Source: Ochromonas danica
Lineage: Eukaryota; Sar; Chrysophyceae; Chromulinales; Chromulinaceae
Length of the DNA: 64,000 nt
Assembly: GCA_015146655.1 (NCBI GenBank)
Contig: VKHL01000005.1
Coordinates: 341,540-405,539 of the forward strand
Direction of reading: 5' to 3'
Part shown: piece by piece, positions 32,398 through 44,800 of the stretch
How positions within the stretch are numbered: position 1 is the stretch's first letter
Layout of the letters: each line of letters starts with the position of its first letter
The notes under the pieces: model-generated
Seen by the model: only the letters and a program-made list of their open reading frames with translations
Database searches by the model: none
What the model was told of the DNA's origin: nothing
Translations under genes and position numbers: made by a program

Positions 32398-32665
32398 ATG
32401 TTCTCAGCAGCCTTAGCCTCCATCACATCTCGTCGGATTGCGATCATGTCTGCTGCACTTGCTACTATCCCTGCAGCTGTGGCTGTCGCTCATGCGGAAG
32501 GTGAAGGCGAGAAGAAGATCGCCTTCTCGCCAAAGGAGTTCCGAGCCTTCCCCGTCCGCAAGATCCAGTCCATCTCATCCAACACCAAGGTCATCGAACT
32601 TGCTCTTCCCACCCCCGAGCATGAGATGGTAAGTCTTTTCGTCGCTTCCAATGGATGTCACGGTA

Positions 32666-32704
<39 letters not shown>

Positions 32705-33389
32705 GATGATGGCAATCTGTGGACTGCAGGGCATGGAAGTGGCTTCTTTCATCTTGATCAAGGGTCCCAATGATGCAGAAGGAAAGATCGTCACTCGCCC
32801 TTACACCCCTACTTCCACCAATGCTGAGAAAGGTGTCTGTGAGCTGGTGGTCAAAGCCTATCCTGGCGGCCATCTCACCACTTACCTGCACAACCTTCAT
32901 GAGGGTGACCTGGTCGAGGTGAAGGGCCCATTGATGAAGCTCAAGTACGAGCCAAACAAGTACAAGCAGGTGGGTATGTTGGCTGGTGGCACGGGATTAA
33001 CTCCCAATCTCCAGGTGCTCAAGGAGATTCTCCGTAATCCCGAGGACAGGACCCAAGTCCACCTTGTCTTCGCCAACAATAGCGAGGAGGACATCCTGCT
33101 CAAGGATGTCTTGGATGAGATCGCTCGCACCCATAGTGACCGTGTCAAGGTCACCTATGTGGTTTCCTCTCCTCGTGGTGATTGGCAGGGCCATCGCGGC
33201 TATATCAATGCCGAGATCATCCAACAAACCATGCCTGCTCCTGGAGAAGGCACAATGATCTTCGTGTGCGGCCCTCTCCCATTCATGGAGGCTATCTCTG
33301 GTAAGAAGACCCCAGATTTCAAGCAAGGCGAGGTTTCTGGTCTGCTGAAGGCTGCTGGATACAACGAGAGCATGGTCTTCAAGTTCTAA
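32398..33389 (+). CDS. NADH-cytochrome b5 reductase
   Basis: Exons 32398-32628 and 32730-33389 (101-nt intron) give 296 aa, the family length. The N-terminus MFSAALASITSRRIAIMSAA is a basic, Ala-rich mitochondrial signal or membrane anchor like yeast MCR1. The FAD domain has TRPYTPTSTNAEKGVCELVV (RxYTPxS binds FMN/FAD) and YPGGHLTTYL. The NADH domain has GMLAGGTGLTPNLQVLKEIL (GGTGxTP) and FVCGPLPFMEAISG (CGP). It passes electrons from NADH to cytochrome b5 for lipid desaturation, sterol synthesis or outer-membrane redox. A usual GxMS-like FAD motif is replaced by GEVSGLL near the end, typical of this clade. The intron carries an expanded trinucleotide repeat. Confidence 0.95.
32666..32703 (+). 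repeat. (ATG/GAT)n microsatellite inside an intron
   Basis: Thirty-eight bases of perfect GAT repeat, about 12.7 units, sit in the intron of the cytochrome b5 reductase gene (32629-32729). They account for most of the extra length of this intron compared with its neighbours. Confidence 0.95.
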
Positions 33390-34343
33390 GTCCTTCCTTC
33401 TGAGCATGGAAGGAGTTTTGTAAAGGATAACTGGCTAGGAAACTTCTTCGAATAGCGAATAGGTAATGAGAAAAGAAATGGTCAACTGCTGGTCTAGACT
33501 AGGTCATCGTTCGTATACATGAATCATACATAACAAGAATAAGGAAATCACCGTCACCACCACCCACGGTCATTCTCAACTCAGACAGTGAGATCCAAAA
33601 CAATGAAAAAAAGAAAAGTTCCAATCAGGTGGCGGAGAGAGAATAGACCCCACAGCAATCAATCGTGGTGGGATGAGGAAAGGCAGTCGCTGTAGCACGA
33701 GGAGCACCAGGACCGACGAGGAGGAACAAAGTACAGCAATGCAAGGAACAGCAGCAGGGTTGGGTAAGGGAAGAGAAGATGAACGCACTGGCACGAGAGA
33801 AGAGTGCGCAAGTTCATTGAGCTGAGAGCAAGAGGGGCCATTCCCTGCAACAACATCCTGTTCCTCCAACGTTTATCGTTGTATTTAGCGGAACTAATGG
33901 ATTACAGGCAGAGGACAGAACAAGAGGAAGGTAGTCCTCGGCAAACAAAAGGCATGCAAAAACACAATCCAATTTGAAATCATCGCATAGAAGTAGAAGC
34001 AGGTATGCGACACACACATGCCGTACAATAATATTCGAGTACAACATGGTCATTCTACCACTACACAATGCACAGACTGGCTATCTATCTAACGCTGTAC
34101 ACGGAACAAGTAATTCAGCATTCTCTTATAGTGTGGTATATAATACAAGATATATATATATATATAGTTATGTAGACTTTATTTAGTAGCATGACACCAC
34201 ATACTTTACCCCGATGCACACTAACATAATGTGCCAGTTATGGATTATCGGGCTAAATGAATTTATTGTCACCAGAAATAGCTTGTTCGTACACAACAAC
34301 AAGCCACGGATGGAGAATAAATACACCAGATTGACAAGGAAAG
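33390..34343. other. 954-bp gap between convergent genes, nothing recognised
   Basis: The gap separates the stop codons of cytochrome b5 reductase (+) and the adenylyl-cyclase-like gene (-), so it holds two 3' ends and is unusually long for this window. Short open frames at 33576-34068 on the minus strand are Leu/Ser/Cys-rich and look non-coding. An (AT)n run lies at 34149-34166. No tRNA-like or other RNA fold stood out. Confidence 0.45.
34149..34166 (+). repeat. (AT)n dinucleotide repeat
   Basis: A run of about nine AT units lies in the long convergent 3' intergenic region. Confidence 0.9.
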
Positions 34344-37300
34344 CTATACGATGCGCTGATTGCTCAGCCATAGCTGTGTTTGATTTTTGCGTTGCAGTAC
34401 TGATCTAATACGATTATTCTCAGAATTGCTTTCAGTTTCTTCTTCATATAAATCAATAATTGCATCTAATGCCGATCGCTGCATGACTAGCACATGCGAT
34501 CGCATTGTGTTGCTTCTGGAAACTTGAAGAGTAAGATTGGCCACTAAGGCAGCGGCAAGTCGTTGTTTTGCATCGAGCAAGCGATCCGTTGCCTTGAAAA
34601 AGAGCTGTTCCAAACCCTCCTGTAAAAGAATATCACGTACGTGGAGGCCCATCGTGGTGAGAATGCGCACAATCTTGATGTTTGCATGATAGAAATAAAT
34701 CTTGGCATTAGTCGAGGCATAGCCAGATAAAACGTGATATTCCTCTTCACATTTTGCGCGATATTCTTGCAAAGGTTTGGAAAGGGAGTCGTCCCATCGT
34801 AACTTCATGCCCCGACACATCACTTCATAACAGCAAAATATCATGGCTGTGATGGCTGGAAGGGAGAGACCACATTGCATTAGAAAATCAGGCCAGAAGC
34901 GACCGTCAACTACCTGAGGGTGAATGATCTCTTGAATGACTTCCGTGTGAAGTCTGTTGTTTAACTGGGAGAAGGCAGTTATTCGTTGAGCCAGGTCAAG
35001 AGTCGAAGAGTTTTGATTGCGATCACACATCAGCCATACTCGAATCTTCTGTAAAAAACTATATCGTAGACCAACAATCGGCTGAGAATTTGCCGCCGCT
35101 AAGGCAGCACCTGACGGACTGGTCAAGGAGAGCAAAGATGCTTTCTCACTGAAAGGAGTGGCAGACTGTCTCCTACCCTTCCCAGCATTCGAACGATTAT
35201 CACAACCCTGGGCTAACAGATCGGTGGGGAGGAAAAGTGATTCATATAGGTCTAACACCCTGAGTGCTTCATTGTAATCATGCAATAACTGCAGGGCAGC
35301 TATGGTTGGCAACACTGTCATTGTCCCAGATGCTGGCAAGTGCATATCCGTCATCAAATCAACAGCTTGGGATACCATCTTCTGACCTTTTACTATTTCT
35401 CCACGCAAGATATAGTTCTCGCCAAGAAGAGATAGCGTATAACCAGCAATATTCACGCCGAAGTAGTTTTCCCATTCTATCGGCACCGCTTCATGGAATG
35501 ATTCATGACTCACCATGCGCAAAACAATCTCTTCAGCTGCTGAGAACTTCCTCTCAGCGAGATGCAATAGTGCTCCTTCGCAGAGTACTTGTGCATTATA
35601 ATAGGCAAAGCGTTCGCCGAATATAGGGCCATCCGCCACAGCAGAAGAAGAAGACGCACTGCTGAGAATCTTCTCCAACTCTTCCAAGACCAGACGGCTC
35701 TTGCCACGAAAAGCATCACCATGAAAAAGTGGATCACTCGCACAACTCTTGTTCTCGACAAAACTACCAGCAAGGACGTAAATAAAGAGAATCGGCGGGG
35801 CAAATGCGCTATAATCGTCCAGGTAGAATGATGACCCAGTGCGTTTCCTGCGACTACTGGAGTTTAACCTTCTTGAACTTGTCTCGCGATCAATGATACG
35901 ACCACTGCTAGTGGTGGACGAGCGAGCCAGACTGTTGAATAATAAGCTGGGTGCTAGAATATGTGGTGTGCAAAGAACTAACATGATCCGAATGCATTCC
36001 TCCAGAACAGGTAGGATAAACTTGGGATGCTCAAAGCTGAGCAACTCATTCAGTGCCAAGCTGTGGTGAATTCGTATAGCAATACGAACATCCTCAATAT
36101 CCCCATTGAAAATGTTATATAAGAGAACTTGATCCCATGGATTGGTCGAATGAGCAGATTCAGAGCCTTTGCTTTCATCATCTCCGATCACTTTTGGACT
36201 GCTGTAAGTATTAGAGGCTGTTCGAAAAGCTTCGGATAGATCCTTCGAGGTGCACAGATTATATTCACCAACGCTGTAGTCTTGCTTCAAAGAGAGAAAC
36301 ATGCTGTAAGCAGAGTGCAGGGCTGCATTGTACTGTAGATGATCCTTGTCTTCTTTGTAAATATTGGCCAGCGAATAATAAGCCTTCATTGCCTTGACAT
36401 ACTCAGAGGCATGCTGCCAATGATGAGCAATCTCTTTCGAGCCACATAAATAGCCATCATGGTCGAGAACTAGCGAAAAGGTTGGGAGCTTTTCCTCGTA
36501 AAAACATGCAACTCGTTTGTGTAAATACTCTCGTTGGTCATCCACTAGGAGGTTATATATGGTAATTTGCTCCAGAACAATCTTAAACTCCAATTTGGTT
36601 GTGGGCAACAGTTCTCCCAGTGCGGGTTGAAAAGGTCTCCTTGAAGGTGATTCTTTTTCAGTGGCGCTGCTATCCCTTCGGCGGATCGATGGCGCCATCG
36701 AGCTACTAAAAGCGTGGCTTCTAATGCTGCTCTCACCAAAGGTGTCTGGCACATCAGTCACAGCAGCACAGATTTGAATAAACTCCCCTCGCTGTAGAAT
36801 GGCTTCCACAACATCTCGCACACCATCACTTGTAAAGTAAGGATCAGCACCAGCGCTATGGACACTTTGTGCAGTGCTATTGGCACCAATAACTACGGAA
36901 TAGTCCTCAGAGCGTCGATCGTAGGAATCAGAAGACACGTGATTCTCAACAAGATCTTCGTTGTCCAAAAGGACCGAGATCAGCATTTCCAATGTGAAGG
37001 GGGCACCATTAGAACATGCTACAGCAGCTGCTTTGAGGATAGTTTGATTGAAGCTCTCCAACTGATCGAAGCGATAGCAAATCATCTCTTCGATACGATT
37101 GCTGGCAACGCCGACTCCCAATTCTGCTAAAATACGGAGCAACTCCTCAGAACTAGTATCATCCCGAATTTTGTCAACCAAGTTACGAGTCAGTTCATAA
37201 GCATACAATGGATGACCACCACTTGCATCGCATAATTTGTTGATAAAAGCATCCTCAATTCGACCTTTCAAGCGATCCGGGATTGCATCCAGAATAAGAG

Positions 37301-40300
37301 CTTTGGTATCATCTGGTCCCAATCCACGCAACTCCACTATTTTGAAAGCTTTGTTATCATCAAATGCTTCGAATAAATCCGGCTGATTATCTCGCATAGA
37401 TTCGCTGGGAAAGTCCTCCTCGAGCGGATCTGCAACAAGACCCAAAGTGGATCTCAAGTTACTTAAACTGTTTTGGGCCATTAGCGGTCCAGTGGAGGTC
37501 ATAGATGCCGATAATTTGGACGGGGTTTGTCGTTGGGTGCCAAGGATCCGCACACCAACACAATTGCGCCAAACCTGTAATAGCACTTGACGAGACCCAG
37601 AATCCAACGATTGCATCTCCTCTCTATTATCAGTTCAATTCACAAGCCCATCATAATGAGCGCAAAAGCATAATGAGCACAAATAGGACGGCTTACATTA
37701 TTAATAGCATCGAAGTCTTGGTGATCATAGGAAAGAGGCCGATCATGGCTACCAACAATTCGACAGTGCAGCTAATACGCTCGCGGCCCTTCAGCAACTC
37801 CGTTTCTTCATTGTCATCCTCATGCGAGATAATGGACACAGAAGCTAGGAGTGGTCTCCAACCTTGCATCTCCGTGGGGAGACTGGGGAAGATGATGGAC
37901 AAACCACTCAAAATAGATTCATTCATGGTCAGCTTTAACATTTGTGAGCTAGCTTGGCTTTTCAAGGATGCTGAGTGACCATGGCCGCTATGAGTCATAG
38001 CTTTCATAACGTGATCGACACGAACGAGCATTTCTTGGATAATAGGTTTGAAGCTATAAAAGGGTACACTCATCTCAAAGCTGCTTTGGCGATTACGGAA
38101 AGAGTAAATCCGAAACTTGGTGGAGATCTTGGAGGCGACGTAAACCTTCTTGGCAATTGCGTCCACTAAGGCTGATTTCCCTGTACCTTCTGCACCTATT
38201 AATCAAGAATCCGGTTGACACTCAAAATTAAAACAACAGCTCCCAAGCTACTTACCACATATGACGACCATTCGAGCTGCCGTAGAGGCATCACATTCAA
38301 CTCGTGATAACCCGCTCATGCTCTTGGTTAACAAAGGCATTATACTATGAGTTCGACTGTTCAAACTGCCAGTCATACTGATGAAGCTTCCACGATTCGA
38401 ATGGGAGTGGGCTGTAGGAAACAAGAATGAAAGAATCTCATTCATTTCCTCTTCTCTGCCATATAATTTGAACTTCTCACTGTTCATCTTAAGGAGCTCG
38501 TCTTTCAATAGTTTAGCATCTCGAATACTCTTGCGACGCTTCGAAAAGACTGCGTGAGATGGTGTTTGAGAAGCTTTTGGAGCTAACCGAGTAGAGTACC
38601 TTCCGCTGAGATCAATAGACCTATCTCCCTTGGGAGAAGAGGTGTTGCCCATTTTCAGCGATCCATGAGCAGAGTCGATAGATTGTCGAAAATGAACAGA
38701 AGAACTTCGAGCCAGCATATTGTTGTACCAATCAGTAGAAACACGCAAATTAGAGTACGTCTTCGACGCTATCAGCTTATTCGGGGAAAGGGCTTCAAAT
38801 AGCTGTGAATCGACATCTTCCGTGAGTAGATGAAGAATATCCTCGAAAATGGGCTTGTAGGTCATCACAGGAGTAGCATATCCTTTCGCAGCAACTTCAC
38901 TCAGTGACTCAAATCCATGTGTTCGATCGCGATTCTTGGTTTCTGTGTCACAAATAACTCCAAAAGCTGGAGCTTTGCACATCAATCGAGCGCTCAGGTT
39001 AGTCGACGGCCCCATTACTGCATACTCGTGTCTCGCTGGAGACCCAACCAAGCCACAATATGCCTTTCCTGAAGTGATCCCAATCGAAGCTGTCAGCCCT
39101 AGACCTTGCAATTGAATGACAATATTCTTCGCTGTTTCTAACGCCATTGCAGCGCTATCCGCCTCAACAGAGCCTTTCAAACCAAAGGTACCGATGCAAA
39201 CAGTCCCTTTATCATCAACAATGAACTGTCGCATTTGCCCTCGCGCATCCGCAAAGACTTTGCAAAGAACCTGAATACAGTTCTGCACTCGCTCCAACAT
39301 AAGTTTGTCTGCAACTACTTCATTATCCGTACGATCGAGAAAATCAAATGTTGCGCCTATTGAAGCACCTCGACCCACAGCACGGGCAGCTGCGGAATTG
39401 CCAACCATATTGCTCCGAAGGGACCCATTGCCTCCACTCATGCGAAGAGGATTTGGCCCTCCACCATTAGCTGCACGTACACTGCCAAACTGATTGTGTG
39501 CAAAGAGGAGCAAAGACGGATTTGGTTGCTGATCAGTGCATATATCATCTACTATTAGTTCCATGTCCAATCCATCGATTTTTATGAACAAAACCATCAC
39601 GTTTCGAATTTCCGCTGAGAGTGCAGCTTCTTGCACTAGATATTTGGAAGACGCTTTCTTGATCAAGGCGTTGAATTGTGCCCCATTCAAGGAATGATTG
39701 CGCCCCTTCATACTCAGCCCTTTCGGAGGAGCTTCTGATAAGCTAGGTCTGTGATTGATAGGAGGCGGACTACTGGAATCACCATCTTCATCGTCGGGAT
39801 CATGAGAAGGCCTAATATTTCGAACGTCATTATTTTTTCGTTTCGATATACTTTCCAGGAAGACTCGAAAGGCGGTGGATCGAGGTTTTGCGTCATAATA
39901 GTAGTCATCGCGAGCCACTTCGTGAACATGTTTTACAAAATCTTCAAGAACGCAATACTGTAACCAATCTGTCACGTGTTTCTTGAGGTCGTTACTCAAG
40001 ATATCCAAGACCATACGATCTCTCTCTTTCGGCTTCAGATTGTTCGAGGTAACTTGTAAAGAACTGGGCGAAGATGGAGTGTCCGCATGGTGACTTTGCA
40101 TGCGCGATTTAACTTCAGTTCGATTGATAAAGTTAGTAACCTCCACTTTGAGAGCATTCTGTATTGCGCCATATAATTTGTCGATCTCGGAATTACAATC
40201 ATCATAAATGCGGAAATTATGGGTTTGGGGCGTTGTGTCTGCAGCAGAGGCAGCATTATCATCGATTCTAGCTCTACTTCTCGTTCTCTTCATTCTAACA

Positions 40301-41295
40301 GCTTTATTGCGAGGACTGCGAGTATCTATATTGGAGATTTTGAAGTATCCTTTAGGTGTTTGACAGCAACCACATGGCAGTTCCATCGACGTAGCAGCCA
40401 GCATGGGAACCATTTTCTCACTTAGAGCCATGGAATTGGAATCTTGAAGTATGCTACCATGCACGAGTTGATGAGACTCCGGACAGATCACAACATCGCC
40501 TTTCTTGGCTTCTTCTTCACATTCAGCCACTTTATGTAATGGCTCGCCAATCAGAAAGTACTCCCATCTATCCTCCGCACCAATATCTACACCACCCATG
40601 AGACCAAAGCTAACACCAGAGTGAACGTTTAAATAGGCCACGTTGGGGTTTGCACCTTCGGTTGGACTAACTTTATTGCCAGCCATCCGCGCCCATCGCG
40701 GCAAAAACTTGGAAATAATCCCATTGGAAGATACTTGTTCCACAGCGGGTGAGTCTAGCTGGACTTCATGATTGCCACATGTTGCGTTTATCTCCAGTCC
40801 ACAAGCGATAGCCTTCTCCAAAGCAGCACGAATGGCTGCTTTCCCATAGCCTTCATTAGAGAAGTTCATGCTATAATGGCGCTGCGAAGGAACACTGCGA
40901 ACATCGTCTTCGCCTTCAGATACAATAGCAGCTAATTCCGTCTTCCAGATGACATAGAGAGCATCTCCTGCAAACTTGATGACATCACCATCCCATCGAT
41001 CAACAATATTCAACATGTTGGTGAAGTAATCGTTGATATGGTTTTTGAGATCTTCAACTTTTAACCTTAAAGACAGTGCCGTGAATCCCGAGATATCTAC
41101 AAACAAAAGTGCTCCATGGAATCGCTGGAGGGAAGGACGTGGTGCTTCGGATTGGTTCAGATCGATAGGAGAGACTCCATCCTGAACACCTAGATACTGA
41201 TATGCTAACTGGCAGAGGATTTGATGTCGTAATAATCGTGGAGTATGCCGCCCAAAAGTGACGAACTGTGACTTGAAAGCTTGGGATGAGGGCAT
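34344..41295 (-). CDS. soluble adenylyl cyclase-like protein (ADCY10 type): two cyclase domains plus STAND ATPase
   Basis: Three exons (41295-38256, 38195-37697, 37623-34344; introns 60 and 73 nt) give 2,272 aa. The C1 domain begins ALLFVDISGFTALS (about residue 68, metal Asp) and has DVIKFAGDALYV (second metal Asp). C2 (about 560-820) has FIVDDKGTVCIGTFGLKG (Lys), SIGITSGKAYCGLVG and YAVMGPSTNLSARLM, with the Asn and Arg that stabilise the transition state. A P-loop is formed across the first splice, VVICGAEGTGKSALVDAI (about 1011-1027), and a Walker B-like LLIIEEMQSLDSGSRQ across the second. The order C1-C2-ATPase-helical tail is that of ADCY10, the bicarbonate- and Ca2+-sensitive soluble cyclase (about 1,610 aa in mammals). 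The predicted reaction is ATP to cAMP. The frame runs upstream to a TTG at 41307; I use the ATG at 41295. Confidence 0.92.
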
Positions 41296-41899
41296 AGGAA
41301 AGAACAAAAACTAACACGTCACTTAAATGATTATTCAGATCTGAAGAGACAGATCGAAGACAGATGGAGAGGGGAGGGGGCAAGGGAGACAAGCTATCTA
41401 AAGAGCATGAAGAGCATGAGGGAAGACATAGGGCGAAGACATCAACTAGTCTACTCTAATAGTTCAGCTTCTTCTGCTGTTGTTGTGTTTGCAAGTCCGC
41501 GGCGTGAGGAATGGAGAGGACGAGTAACTGAATGAAAAGCGCTGTCCGGTGCGTTTCACACGCGGAGAACAACCGCCAGGATTTTGCCGTCTTTTACCAG
41601 ATTATACCAGCTTTTACCCTGCTCGTGTTTCAAAAAATTGAAAGACGTTATGATGGTCTCTGGGTTTCTCGTTACTTACCCCACAAGCTCGGATTTTGAT
41701 GCTTAACAATCGATAAGATCTTCGACTAGTGACTTCTTGCAAATGCAATCTGCTCTTTATTGTCTATTATTAAGTAACTAAAATAGGATAAACTCATACG
41801 AAGCAGTATGTCAAGCAGTATTATTAGATCTGGCTTAATTCTCCTTATTTGGGCTATATCTCAATCTACGCAAAATACCAATCTACGCAAAGTATTGAT
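41296..41899. other. intergenic stretch, cyclase promoter and giant-gene 3' end
   Basis: This 604-bp stretch lies between the cyclase ATG and the giant gene's stop codon, both on the minus strand. It contains, on the minus strand, GGGTAAAAGC, CTGGTATAATC and the word GGTAAAAGACGGCAAAATC (41576-41598), shared with the cytochrome b5 reductase promoter. Nothing coding is recognised. Confidence 0.45.
41576..41598 (-). promoter_or_regulatory. GGTAAAAGA-GGCAAAATC promoter word (copy 2)
   Basis: On the minus strand this reads GGTAAAAGACGGCAAAATC then CTGG, 21 of 23 bases identical to 32309-32331. It lies about 281 bp upstream of the cyclase ATG in the sense orientation, next to GGGTAAAAG and GGTATAATC words. 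Confidence 0.45.
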
Positions 41900-44800
41900 T
41901 TATTTCTTGTCTGCGGAGGGCACATGAAGGTTATCCAGGAAGAAACGATGAGAATTGAGCTCGAAGAAAGTCTCCTTTGGTGCATCGTAGCCTGTAATAA
42001 CATAGAACATGCCCAAAGAGTTGATGATCCACATGCTCGCAGGCTTGCCGCCTCCAGCACCTGCATCATCCCAAACCTTGACAGGAGTGAATTTGCTTGG
42101 AGCACACCACACAGCAGGCACACAACGCATGACCTTGACATCAGGAGCATCAGGGGTAGTAGTAATGTACATGCCCAATGCTATGAAATTGTCAGGAGCG
42201 ACAGGTTGCCAAGCAAACAAGGACTTTGCGCCTCTGGCAAAGTGCCACACTTGTCTAAATTTCAGTGGGTAAGGACACATTTGAGCAATCACTGCTTGAA
42301 TCACTTTCTGGCGGCGCATGCGGATAGTAGCATTGTCAGTAAACTCAATCAGCTGATAGCGTTGAGCTTGACGTTGCTTGTTCGGCGGCTGAAAGCCTTT
42401 GCAAGCATACAAACCTAAGCAAACGCGCTCCTATATATACACCAGCATGTTTGAGTTAGCTGTATTCAAAGTAAATACAAATTGTACTCGGATTACCTTG
42501 TTGCTATGCAGCATGGAAGTTTGCAATGAAGGGAGCCAAACAGAGACTTGAGCATGAGATTGAGTGTCTTGACTGTTCCACACCGCGGTGAAGCTGGGAA
42601 TGGCCTTAGTCTGCAAACCATCCAAAGCGTGAGTAACTAGTTCCCCACAGAGAAATAAGCCAGATAACAACTCACCTTGACTTTGAAGCTAAGCAACAGC
42701 TCTTCAGTGATAACCACGCTTTCATCAGGACCCGCAGGCTGATAATTGAAACAGATTGAATTCATCAGTACAAAAAGAGAACAAGCCAGAGCATAAATAA
42801 CATCACCTTGTTGAGTTCAACCAATTCCGGGATAGGTTTGGGTGGCACAGACTCGAAATTGCTTTCTCCAACAGTGCCCACAGTGCGGCTTTCTTGTTCA
42901 TCGTCTGCGCTTTGGAAGACTCTCTTGAAATCATCGTAAGAAATTAATCCCTGGAATAAATACACCCCACGATAAGCTTGAATCTCGACAAATAATAGAC
43001 ACACAAGAGCTGATTACCTCCGTCTGGACCGCCACCTTCCTGACAAGATCATAGATCTGTGGAGGGGTGAAAGTAATGCCCAAGAACTCCATGCCTCCAT
43101 ATATCTCAGAACAAGTTAACAATCCACTATGAGAGGAGTTGAAAGCGCGGAACGCGTCAAAGACAAGCATTCCCTTTTCTGCCAATCCTGCTTGTACACG
43201 GTTAACAATGGCCTTGAATTCCATGAATTCAAACTCTGTGCGTGTGTTGAAAACGGTCATGATGGGTGTAGCACCATCTAGAGCCACTTGGCGGCGTCTG
43301 CGGCACGCGCGGATATCATGCCACCACTTCTCTCGTTGCTCGCAAGGATCAAGTTCCAAGATACGCAAGAGCACAGTGATCGCTGATGTATTGTAATACG
43401 AATCACTATTAACAAAGCGGAAACCGTTGACCATTGAGCTATGCTGAGCGAAATTAGCTCTTTGGAATTTGTAGGTGCTGTCCAGAAGCGTAACATCATA
43501 GTCTCCCATTACCCACATTGCTCCCGAGGTTGGCTGAGTCAAAGTGCGATTGGAAGCCTCCGATGCGATGAGAGGACGACCCGTCCTTCCATGGATCACA
43601 GCGCGCAGGTGCTCAGCTTCCAACAAAGACAACAGAACATAGAACTTTCCATCCTGCTTTTTGAACTGAGAAGACAGATCTCTCACCATCTCGCGGAAAA
43701 CACCCAAAGTAAAGCCGCCTTTACTCTGGATCAAATCAACATAACGACTGTGGAATGCTTCAGGATCCAAGCCACTCATGCCCATGACGTCAACCACCTA
43801 GATACAAAGTCGTAGCCATTTAGTTTATTTCTCACATTATCAATAATAATGGACAAACTTACTCTGCTGATATCCTCCAATGTCAACTTGCCATCTTCAT
43901 CAACATCAAACATGTTGAAGCATCGGAGCAACAACGCCTCTTGAGCAGGAGTAAATTGACCATTATTCACAGCAGAGACGACTCCTTGCATGGCATTAGG
44001 AGGGATAATTTCTTTCATGCTGGGCTCGTATTCAAAAAGGATAATAACATTCTTCAATCTTCGATAAGTGCGATTCATCGTCCAAGCCATGTGGTAGTGA
44101 TTGCGACTGACAAACAAGAACTCTGGGAAGTGCAAAGTTTCGTTACTCTTGGAATAGTTCTGGAAAACGGAGAATTGCGAAAGAGGATAGAAGCCTGTGT
44201 GCGACTTGAGTGGATACTTGGCCAACTCTTCGATTGGCCAAGGTACTGGATCTTCATCATCACGAACAAACTTCTTATTGACGAACTCTTCCTCTTCCAA
44301 CTCATCGACCTTCTCTTCTTCCTTCTCCTTTTCTTTCTCTTGCTCCTGTTCTTGCTCTTGTTCCTGCGCATACAATGAAAAGATGAATAATCTCTCAATG
44401 GGTTTCGAACTTACTGATAACATACCTGCTCTTGCTCCTGCACTTGCTCGCGATTGAAGGCTTGTTCCTCAGCGGTTTCCGATCTTTCAACAACAATCTG
44501 AACGCCCGCAGCTGCTGCAGCTTGAGCTTTCAAGAGGTCACTCTTCATCTCTTCTTCCTGAATGAGCGTTTGAATGTAGATGGCGGTCTTGCGATCCAGC
44601 TCGAGTGCGAGAATATCACTGGAAAATGAATCAACAATTAACAATGTCTTTTTGAACCAGATGATGTTCATACTTACCCGTGACGTTCGATCATTTTCGC
44701 GATTTTCTCGCTGTACTTGATAACCTTGGGGATGGAATTCTCAATCTCAAAATCAATGCGCTCTCTGAATACCTGTAGGGCACGGTTGAGCACAGGAGGG

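Noticed and set aside
32591-32900. poly-His / poly-Ser frames and poly-Asp reading
   Set aside because: They are translations of the intronic GAT repeat in different frames.
33576-34068. 97- and 84-codon minus-strand frames
   Set aside because: Leu/Ser/Cys-rich, no motif, in the 3' flank of two convergent genes; probably non-coding.
41465-41600. Possible tRNA or small RNA gene
   Set aside because: No cloverleaf arms or TTCRA-type T-loop could be paired; the structure-like words are explained as GGTAAAA promoter repeats. I found no tRNA, rRNA, CRISPR or transposon anywhere in the window.
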